From positions 1 through 12,180 of the forward strand of contig JAEDLZ010000035.1 in assembly GCA_016303265.1 (NCBI GenBank): DNA of 12,180 nucleotides, given 5' to 3'. The position numbers were made by a program, and so were the translations under genes. This DNA comes from Clostridiales bacterium (lineage in GTDB: Bacteria; Bacillota; Clostridia; Monoglobales; Monoglobaceae). Shown piece by piece: positions 6,962-12,180 of this stretch (positions within the stretch are counted from its first letter, which is position 1; each line of letters begins with the position of its first letter). The notes under the pieces were generated by a model. That model worked only from the letters and a program-made list of their open reading frames with translations. It was not told the DNA's origin and made no database searches.

Positions 6962-8320
6962 TTGAACAAATATTCCGAAATAACGCCGTACATTTGCGAG
7001 ATGGCAAAAAAAACAAACGGCAACAACCACATTCTCCCCGATATGTATGCTCAAAACAATGTCAAAAGAGGGCTCAGGGATGAGGACGGCAACGGCGTAG
7101 TTGCGGGACTTACCGAAATATCAAGTATTATATCAAAAAAACGGCTGCCGGACAATTCGGTTGTTTCCTGCGAAGGTCAGTTGTTTTACAGAGGTATCGA
7201 CATCAATGATTTTACCGCCGGATTTTTAAAGGACGACCGTTTCGGTTTTGAGGAGGCAATATATTTATTGCTGTTTTCGGAGCTGCCGAGCAAGGCGCAG
7301 CTGGATAAATTTACAGAAACGCTGGCAGAATACCGGGAACTGCCGTCCGCCTTTGCCAGAGACATGATACTTAAAGCGCCGAGCAAGGATATAATGAACA
7401 GTATGTCAAGGAGCGTTCTTGCCTTATACTCCTATGACAAAAACCCGGACGACATATCAGTAGAAAATGTACTTCGCCAGTGTCTGGAACTGACGGCAAT
7501 ATTTCCGTTGCTTGCGGTGTATGGGTATCAGGCACACATGCATTACCATCTTAACAAAAGTCTGTATATAAGACAGCCGAACGCCGGTCTTTCCACAGCG
7601 GAAAATCTGCTGCATATTTTGCGCAAGGACGGAAAATTCACGCATTTGGAGGCAAAGGTGCTTGACCTTGCTTTGGTTCTCCACGCAGAGCATGGCGGCG
7701 GCAATAATTCCACCTTCACAACCCATGTTGTTACCTCCTCGGGCACAGATACTTATTCCGCCGTTTCGGCGGCTCTCGGCTCGCTGAAAGGGCCTCGCCA
7801 CGGCGGCGCAAATATAAAGGTTGTCCATATGTTTGACGATATGAAAAACACTATCAACACAAAGGATAAGGGGGCAATTACCGACTATCTGGCAAGACTT
7901 CTTGATAAGCAGGCTTTTGATAAAAAGGGGCTTATATACGGAATGGGACACGCCGTATATTCGATTTCCGACCCGAGAGCTGAGTTATTAAAAAAATGCG
8001 CCAAGGATTTATCAGCGGCGAAGGGCTACGATGAAGAATTTGAGCTGTACGAAACCGTTGCGAAGATAGCGCCCGAAATTATTGCCCAAAAGCGGAAAAT
8101 GTATAAGGGCGTAAGCGCCAATGTGGACTTTTATTCGGGACTGGTATATCGTATGCTTGAGTTGCCCTGCGAGCTGTTTACGCCCATATTTGCAGTTTCG
8201 AGAGTTGCGGGCTGGAGCGCCCACCGAATAGAAGAAATCCAAAACAACGGCAAAATTATTCGTCCAGCTTATATAAATGTGAAGGACGGCGCCAAATATC
8301 TTCCATTAAACGAGAGATAA
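6962..8320 (+). CDS. gltA: Citrate synthase (citrate/2-methylcitrate synthase family)
   Basis: This enzyme condenses oxaloacetate with acetyl-CoA to citrate and CoA, feeding 2-oxoglutarate and glutamate synthesis. The 452-residue protein has the catalytic triad of the Si-type family: H280 in GPRHGGAN, H330 in YGMGHAVYSISDPRA, and D389 in NVDFYSG. Oxaloacetate-binding contacts are expected from H244 (HAEHGGG) and R339 (DPRA), with R422 in AHRIEE. The sequence reads like the long clostridial citrate synthases with LFYRGI, PSKDIMNS and GHAVYSISDPRA segments. The start is TTG at 6962, with AAGGAG 9 nt upstream; the next in-frame ATG, at 7001, lacks a ribosome-binding site. It lies 38 nt after the MarR gene. 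Use of propionyl-CoA cannot be excluded from sequence, but no other methylcitrate-cycle gene is nearby. Confidence 0.95.
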   Translation: MNKYSEITPYICEMAKKTNGNNHILPDMYAQNNVKRGLRDEDGNGVVAGLTEISSIISKKRLPDNSVVSCEGQLFYRGIDINDFTAGFLKDDRFGFEEAIYLLLFSELPSKAQLDKFTETLAEYRELPSAFARDMILKAPSKDIMNSMSRSVLALYSYDKNPDDISVENVLRQCLELTAIFPLLAVYGYQAHMHYHLNKSLYIRQPNAGLSTAENLLHILRKDGKFTHLEAKVLDLALVLHAEHGGGNNSTFTTHVVTSSGTDTYSAVSAALGSLKGPRHGGANIKVVHMFDDMKNTINTKDKGAITDYLARLLDKQAFDKKGLIYGMGHAVYSISDPRAELLKKCAKDLSAAKGYDEEFELYETVAKIAPEIIAQKRKMYKGVSANVDFYSGLVYRMLELPCELFTPIFAVSRVAGWSAHRIEEIQNNGKIIRPAYINVKDGAKYLPLNER

Positions 8321-8335
8321 ATATATCCTATACGG

Positions 8336-8349
8336 CTTTTGCGGCTTTA
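8336..8349 (+). repeat. 14-nt word shared with the aspS-exoA spacer
   Basis: CTTTTGCGGCTTTA occurs just downstream of the citrate synthase stop and again at 10397-10410, where it spans the end of one terminator hairpin and the start of the next. Both copies are intergenic and in the same orientation. Confidence 0.5.
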
Positions 8350-8406
8350 CTCAATATTTTCTGTAAAAAAGGGTTGAAGCAAACGATTTCCCAAACCAGT
8401 GAAAAT

Positions 8407-8456
8407 ATTCCCGAAAACAGTTTGAATTTAGCTGTTTCCGGGAATTATTTTCTATA
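8407..8456 (+). terminator. Rho-independent terminator after citrate synthase
   Basis: ATTCCCGAAAACAG (8407-8420) pairs with CTGTTTCCGGGAAT (8432-8445) in a 14-bp stem with one A-C mismatch and an 11-nt loop, followed by TATTTTCTAT. It lies about 90 nt after the citrate synthase stop and before the aspS promoter, separating the two units. Confidence 0.8.
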
Positions 8457-8498
8457 AAGCTTTTTCATCCTTTTTATGCAAAATAGTTGGTATTTGTA

Positions 8499-8527
8499 TT
8501 GACAAAAAGGAAATAATTGTTTATAAT
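8499..8527 (+). promoter_or_regulatory. Full-consensus sigma-A promoter of aspS
   Basis: TTGACA (8499-8504), 17-nt spacer, TATAAT (8522-8527): both hexamers and the spacing are perfect. The expected start near 8534 gives a leader of about 58 nt, too short for a T-box riboswitch. Confidence 0.93.
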
Positions 8528-8542
8528 GGAAAAGATGTAAAT

Positions 8543-8571
8543 TGCCGTATTGTGTCCCTTTGCGGCATTTT
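8543..8571 (+). promoter_or_regulatory. Small hairpin in the aspS leader
   Basis: TGCCG (8543-8547) pairs with CGGCA (8563-8567) around a 15-nt loop, extendable by three A-U pairs after one mismatch. The right arm runs into ATTTT. It sits between the transcription start and the AAAGGAA ribosome-binding site (8577-8583). It could be a weak attenuator, a stability element or nothing. Confidence 0.3.
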
Positions 8572-8591
8572 AAGAGAAAGGAACGAATGAT

Positions 8592-10352
8592 ATGTTTTTG
8601 GAAAACAAGTACAGAACCCATACCTGCGGCAGTGTCTGTGAAAGCGATATAGGCAGGGAAGTCCGTGTTGCAGGCTGGGTTGAAAATATAAGAGACCACG
8701 GCGGCGTTATGTTTATTGACCTGCGCGACCAGTACGGCGTTGTTCAGGTCGTTGTCTATGACGACTCCCTTTTAGACGGCGTTTCAAAGGAATCCACCGT
8801 TACGATTTCGGGTACTGTTGTAAAGCGCAGTGAAGACACCGTGAACGAGAAAATCGCAACGGGTACTGTTGAGGTCGATGCAAAAACCCTTGAGATTCTG
8901 GGCAAAGCAAAACCGCTTCCCTTTGAACCTCAGTCCTCCCTCGAAACAAAAGAGGATGTCCGCCTTAAATATCGCTATCTTGATTTGAGAAACAGAAAAG
9001 TTCACAGCAACATCGTTCTCAGAAGTGAAATTATATCGTTCCTCCGTAAAAAAATGACGGATATGGGATTTCTTGAGATTCAAACACCCATTCTTTCCGC
9101 CTCATCTCCGGAGGGCGCAAGAGATTATCTTATTCCAAGCCGTAAACACCCGGGAAAGTTCTATGCACTCCCCCAGGCGCCGCAGATTTTCAAGCAGCTC
9201 CTTATGGTTTCCGGCTTTGACAAGTATTTCCAGATTGCTCCCTGCTTCCGCGACGAGGACGCAAGAGCTGACCGTTCGCCCGGCGAGTTTTATCAGCTTG
9301 ACTTTGAAATGGCGTTTGCCGAACAGGAAGATGTTTTAAAGGTTGCCGAGGAGATTTTGTCCGAAACTTTTGCAAAATTTTCCGATAAAAAGGTTATAAC
9401 TCCCTTCCCGAGAATTTCCTACGCCGAGGCTATGCTGAAATACGGCAGCGACAAGCCTGACCTTCGTAATCCTCTTGAGATTATCGATGTGAGCGATATA
9501 TTTGAAGATTCGGATTTTGCCCCCTTCAGAGGCAAAACAGTCCGCGCCATCAATGTTCCGAATTGTGCGTCAAAATCAAAGGGCTTCTTTGAGAAGATGC
9601 TCGCCTATGCAACAAGTATAGGAATGAAGGGGCTTGGATATTTCAAGGTTGACGAGGAAATGAATCTTCTCGGGCCGATTGCCAAATTCGTTCCGGACGA
9701 TAAGCGCGAGGAGCTTATCCGCCGCAGCGGCGTTCAGCCCGGCTGTGTACTCTATTTCATTGCGGATAACGAAAAGCTTGCGCCTTGTCTTGCAGGGCAG
9801 ATTCGCCAGGAGCTTGGGCGCAGGCTTGAGCTTATTGACGACAGCGCATTTAGGATGTGCTTTATTGTTGACTTTCCCATGTACGAACGGGACGAAAAGA
9901 CAAACGAAATTATATTCACGCACAATCCGTTCTCAATGCCCCAGGGCGGGCTTGAGGCTCTTAACACTATGAATCCGCTTGACATTTTGGCATACCAATA
10001 TGATATTGTCTGCGATGGTGTGGAGCTTTCCTCCGGCGCTGTCCGCAATCACCATCTTGACACTATGATTCGCGCCTTTGAGATTGCGGGATATAATGAG
10101 GAAACGATTAAGGAAAAATTCACATCCCTTTACACGGCTTTTCAGTACGGTGCTCCGCCCCATGCAGGTATGGCACCCGGTATTGACCGTATGATTATGC
10201 TTTTAACCGGCGAGGAAAATATCCGGGAGGTTATTGCTTTCCCCATGAACAGCAACGCTCAGGATGTTATGCTCGGCTCACCAAACGAGGTTACCGAGAT
10301 GCAGCTTCGCGAGGTACACATAAAGCTCAGAAAAAAAGTGAACGCAGAATAA
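8592..10352 (+). CDS. aspS: Aspartyl-tRNA synthetase
   Basis: This class II synthetase charges tRNA(Asp) and possibly also tRNA(Asn). The 586 residues match the usual bacterial form. An OB-fold anticodon-binding domain covers about 1-105 (VAGWVENIRDHGGVMFIDLRDQYG at 26-49 in two strands), then the catalytic core with motif 2 FRDEDARADRSPGEF at 219-233, a bacterial insertion domain at about 270-410, and motif 3 GMAPGIDRMIML at 526-537. The RDHGG form in the OB fold carries the His that marks many non-discriminating AspRS enzymes; see the finding. ATG 8592 follows AAAGGAA at 8577-8583; an overlapping out-of-frame ATG at 8587 is not used. The gene has its own strong promoter and is followed within 6 nt by a terminator hairpin. 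Confidence 0.97.
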   Translation: MFLENKYRTHTCGSVCESDIGREVRVAGWVENIRDHGGVMFIDLRDQYGVVQVVVYDDSLLDGVSKESTVTISGTVVKRSEDTVNEKIATGTVEVDAKTLEILGKAKPLPFEPQSSLETKEDVRLKYRYLDLRNRKVHSNIVLRSEIISFLRKKMTDMGFLEIQTPILSASSPEGARDYLIPSRKHPGKFYALPQAPQIFKQLLMVSGFDKYFQIAPCFRDEDARADRSPGEFYQLDFEMAFAEQEDVLKVAEEILSETFAKFSDKKVITPFPRISYAEAMLKYGSDKPDLRNPLEIIDVSDIFEDSDFAPFRGKTVRAINVPNCASKSKGFFEKMLAYATSIGMKGLGYFKVDEEMNLLGPIAKFVPDDKREELIRRSGVQPGCVLYFIADNEKLAPCLAGQIRQELGRRLELIDDSAFRMCFIVDFPMYERDEKTNEIIFTHNPFSMPQGGLEALNTMNPLDILAYQYDIVCDGVELSSGAVRNHHLDTMIRAFEIAGYNEETIKEKFTSLYTAFQYGAPPHAGMAPGIDRMIMLLTGEENIREVIAFPMNSNAQDVMLGSPNEVTEMQLREVHIKLRKKVNAE

Positions 10353-10357
10353 TATCT

Positions 10358-10401
10358 AAGGGAGTGCGGCGAAATAAAATCATTTTGCTGCACTCCCTTT
10401 T
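10358..10401 (+). terminator. 18-bp terminator hairpin after aspS (repeat copy 1)
   Basis: AAGGGAGTGCGGCGAAAT (10358-10375), loop AAAATC, ATTTTGCTGCACTCCCTT (10382-10399), ending in TTTT at 10398-10401. All 18 positions pair if two G-U wobbles are allowed. It begins 5 nt after the aspS stop. Its left arm is identical to that of the hairpin at 11324-11365. Confidence 0.87.
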
Positions 10402-10432
10402 GCGGCTTTAGAAGAAATGCACAGCCGCTTTT
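10402..10432 (+). terminator. Second, tandem hairpin with U4 tail before exoA
   Basis: GCGGCT (10402-10407) and AGCCGC (10423-10428) form a perfect GC-rich 6-bp stem with a 15-nt loop, followed by TTTTC. It stands immediately after the first hairpin and 5 nt before the AGAGGAG ribosome-binding site of exoA. It may be a back-up terminator or a leader structure that tunes exoA. Confidence 0.5.
10404..10413 (+). repeat. 10-nt direct repeat, copy next to hairpin 1
   Basis: GGCTTTAGAA recurs at 11314-11323. Each copy lies on the exoA-facing side of one of the two matching hairpins, so exoA is bracketed as hairpin, word, gene, word, hairpin. Confidence 0.5.
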
Positions 10433-10450
10433 CGGAAAGAGGAGATAATT

Positions 10451-11206
10451 ATGAAACTCATATCATGGAATGTAAACGGGCTTCGTGCCTGCCTTTCAAA
10501 AGGCTTTGAAGATTTTTTACAAAGCAGCAATGCGGACATTTTTGCAATTCAGGAAACGAAAATGCAAATCGGTCAGGCGGAGGTTGACGCCCCCTCTTAC
10601 TTTGATTTCTGGAACAGTGCCGAGAAAAAAGGCTATTCGGGAACTGCGGTTTTCACGAAAGTAAAGCCCGTTTCCGTTACCTTTGGGATGGGAATTCCCG
10701 AACACGACCGGGAAGGGCGCATTATAACCGCCGAATACGAAAATTTCTATTTTGTCACCTGCTACACTCCCAACTCACAAAACGAGCTTAAGCGGCTTGA
10801 CTACCGAATGGTGTGGGAGGATGCTTTCAGGAACTACCTTCTTTCTCTTGACAAAATTAAGCCGGTTATTCTCTGCGGCGATTTGAATGTAGCCCACGAA
10901 GAAATTGATATTAAGAATCCTAAAACAAACCGTCGTAACGCCGGCTTTACCGATGAAGAGCGAAACAAAATGACAGAGCTTTTATCAAGCGGCTTCACCG
11001 ACAGCTTTCGTTTCCTCTATCCGGACGCAGAGGGCGCTTATTCCTGGTGGAGCTACCGTTTCCATGCCCGTGAGAAGAATGCGGGATGGCGTATTGACTA
11101 TTTCCTGGTTTCCGACAGGATAAAGGACAAAATAAAAGAGGCAACAATTTATTCCGATGTTATGGGTTCAGACCACTGCCCCGTGGGGCTTGATATTGAA
11201 TTATAA
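10451..11206 (+). CDS. exoA: Exodeoxyribonuclease III / AP endonuclease (ExoA type)
   Basis: The enzyme cleaves DNA 5' of abasic sites and trims 3' blocking groups in base-excision repair. At 251 residues it matches the B. subtilis ExoA size class. Catalytic residues of the exonuclease-endonuclease-phosphatase fold are all present: N7 in WNVNGLR, E35 in IQETK, Y105 in CYTPNS, D144 and N146 in GDLNVAH, D216 in RIDYF, and D241-H242 in SDHCP. Metal-dependent activity is therefore expected to be intact. ATG 10451 is well placed behind AGAGGAG (10438-10444). No promoter is visible in the 98 nt after aspS, which contains two hairpins with U tails, so transcription may depend on read-through from aspS or on a promoter inside aspS. 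It converges with trkH. Confidence 0.97.
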   Translation: MKLISWNVNGLRACLSKGFEDFLQSSNADIFAIQETKMQIGQAEVDAPSYFDFWNSAEKKGYSGTAVFTKVKPVSVTFGMGIPEHDREGRIITAEYENFYFVTCYTPNSQNELKRLDYRMVWEDAFRNYLLSLDKIKPVILCGDLNVAHEEIDIKNPKTNRRNAGFTDEERNKMTELLSSGFTDSFRFLYPDAEGAYSWWSYRFHAREKNAGWRIDYFLVSDRIKDKIKEATIYSDVMGSDHCPVGLDIEL

Positions 11207-11251
11207 AGAAAAATCGCCCTTTATGCACAATATGCGGCAGTCAAAGCCTTA

Positions 11252-11270
11252 TTTATCGAACGCCGATAAA
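11252..11270. repeat. Small perfect inverted repeat downstream of exoA
   Basis: TTTATCG, loop AACGC, CGATAAA: a 7-bp perfect stem 46 nt after the exoA stop. There is no U tract after it on the plus strand, so it is not a classical terminator. It may protect the 3' end of the transcript or be chance. Confidence 0.3.
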
Positions 11271-11291
11271 CAGATATATTCCGAATAATAA

Positions 11292-11309
11292 TTGCATTTT
11301 ATTATGCAA
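11292..11309. repeat. Second small inverted repeat between exoA and trkH
   Basis: TTGCAT, loop TTTATT, ATGCAA: a perfect 6-bp stem in AT-rich sequence, without a U tract. Its role is unknown. Confidence 0.25.
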
Positions 11310-11313
11310 CAGA

Positions 11314-11323
11314 GGCTTTAGAA
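11314..11323 (+). repeat. 10-nt direct repeat, copy next to hairpin 2
   Basis: GGCTTTAGAA, identical to 10404-10413 and touching the left arm of the hairpin at 11324-11365. Confidence 0.5.
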
Positions 11324-11373
11324 AAGGGAGTGCGGCGAAATGATTGTATTTCGCTGCACTCCCTTAAATTTTT
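11322..11373. terminator. Bidirectional terminator between exoA and trkH (repeat copy 2)
   Basis: AAGGGAGTGCGGCGAAAT (11324-11341), loop GATTGT, ATTTCGCTGCACTCCCTT (11348-11365). The plus-strand RNA pairs over 18 bp with a single G-U wobble and is followed by AAATTTTT. On the minus strand the stem ends in TTTTC, 9 nt after the trkH stop, with one A-C mismatch. It can serve both convergent genes, and it matches copy 1 at 10358-10399 in 35 of 36 stem bases. Confidence 0.85.
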
Positions 11374-11374
11374 G

Positions 11375-12180
11375 CTATTTTTTCCATGTGTGCCTTGAAA
11401 ACAGGACAAGCATAGGGAAAATTTCCAATCTGCCCGCTATCATACAAAAGGTCATAACTAATTTTGAAAGCCCCGAATAAATCGAGAAATTACCGGTAGG
11501 TCCCACAAGGTTAAGTCCCGGTCCTATGTTATTCAGCGTCGACGCAATTGCCGTGAAATTGGTTGTGAAATCGAAGTTGTCTATGCTTATTATAAGCAGC
11601 GAACAAAAGAAAATCACTATATATGCCGCCATATAAACATTAACCGACCTGACGGTTTCGTGAGCGACCATTCTTCCGTTTCTTGTGATTTTTACAGTCC
11701 TGTTGGGATGAGCCGCAATTTTAATCTCCTTAAATATGCTCTTAACTAAAATTATAACTCTTGATACCTTTATGCCGCCGCCCGTACTTCCGGCACAGGC
11801 GCCCATAAACATGAGCATAACCAGTATTGTTTTTGAAAGCTCGGGCCACAAATTGAAATCAACCGTAGAATACCCCGTAGTCGTTATGACTGCGCCCACC
11901 TGAAAAGCACTGTGCCTTACGGTTTCGCCGATAGTGCTGTACATTCCCCGGCAGTTAAAGGCAATAATTGCAACCGCCGCCACAATAACGCACAAATAAG
12001 TTCTGACCTCGTCCGAACGCAGGGCAAGGCGGAATTTTCTTATAAGCAACAAATAGTAGACCGAAAAATCTATGCCGAACAGAATCATAAATATGGTTAT
12101 AATCCATTGCTGATACGCCGTATAATCGGCAAGACCCGAATTTCTTACGGCAAAGCCGCCCGTTCCTGCCGTGCCCAGCG
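11375..12180 (-). CDS. trkH: TrkH/KtrB-family potassium uptake protein, 5' end missing
   Basis: This is a membrane K+ transporter subunit with four pore loops. The window covers the last 267 codons, about the C-terminal half of a protein of roughly 450-480 residues; the frame is open through the right edge. It starts inside a selectivity-filter loop (LGTAGTGGFAVRNSG), then passes a third loop (ITTTGYSTVDF) and the flexible gating segment GACAGSTGGGIKVSR, and reaches the fourth loop (STLNNIGPGLNLVGPTGNF). Several hydrophobic spans lie between them, for example in the stretch around MAAYIVIFFCSLLIISI. AGRLEIFPMLVLF near the end is characteristic of the family. An internal ATG at 12088 is not the start because conserved filter sequence precedes it. 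A TrkA/KtrA-type partner is not in view. The stop lies 9 nt before the shared terminator. Confidence 0.95.
   Translation of the reverse strand, partial: LGTAGTGGFAVRNSGLADYTAYQQWIITIFMILFGIDFSVYYLLLIRKFRLALRSDEVRTYLCVIVAAVAIIAFNCRGMYSTIGETVRHSAFQVGAVITTTGYSTVDFNLWPELSKTILVMLMFMGACAGSTGGGIKVSRVIILVKSIFKEIKIAAHPNRTVKITRNGRMVAHETVRSVNVYMAAYIVIFFCSLLIISIDNFDFTTNFTAIASTLNNIGPGLNLVGPTGNFSIYSGLSKLVMTFCMIAGRLEIFPMLVLFSRHTWKK

Noticed and set aside
7457..7951. Minus-strand frame of 164 codons inside citrate synthase
   Set aside because: It is antisense to the catalytic core; its composition is that expected from the complementary strand of a conserved gene, and no promoter or family match is seen.
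8534..8591. T-box riboswitch in front of aspS
   Set aside because: The leader is only about 58 nt, and neither a specifier stem nor a T-box sequence can fit.
1..12180. CRISPR array, tRNA or rRNA gene, insertion sequence or prophage
   Set aside because: No regularly spaced repeats, cloverleaf, rRNA core sequence, transposase or integrase frame was found on either strand.

Overview
The window looks like a chromosomal segment from a low- to mid-GC Gram-positive bacterium of the Clostridia. The grounds are: miaB, a YlbF/YmcA-family gene, mutS and mutL lie in that order, as in Bacillus subtilis apart from cotE; MutL carries the endonuclease motif of species that lack MutH; the citrate synthase resembles clostridial forms; and promoters and ribosome-binding sites are near the Firmicute consensus. 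This is family and synteny recognition; no database was searched. I see no phage, transposase, CRISPR array, rRNA or tRNA.

Layout. Positions 1-6135 form a minus-strand operon read right to left: miaB (tRNA ms2i6A37 methylthiotransferase), a ymcA/ylbF-like gene with a cysteine-rich tail, mutS and mutL (cut off by the left edge). A TTGAAA-N17-TATAAT promoter drives it at 6153-6181. Positions 6136-6470 are a divergent intergenic region. Its right end holds an extended -10 promoter and a 23-bp near-palindrome for the plus-strand pair MarR-type regulator (6471-6923) and citrate synthase (6962-8320), which ends at a hairpin terminator near 8407-8456. A separate plus-strand unit starts with a fully consensus promoter (8499-8527) in front of aspS (8592-10352). 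exoA (10451-11206) follows on the same strand with no visible promoter of its own. A TrkH-family potassium transporter gene (11375 to beyond the right edge) converges on exoA.

The genes are mostly housekeeping: tRNA modification, mismatch repair, aspartyl-tRNA synthesis, base-excision repair, entry of carbon into the citrate branch, and potassium uptake. I do not see a clear new system. The less ordinary signals are non-coding: two almost identical 18-bp hairpins bracket exoA in direct orientation, with a shared 10-nt word on the inner side of each; a strong operator candidate sits exactly on the MarR promoter; two U-tailed hairpins stand in tandem between aspS and exoA; and a metal-ligand-like Cys cluster ends the YmcA-like protein.
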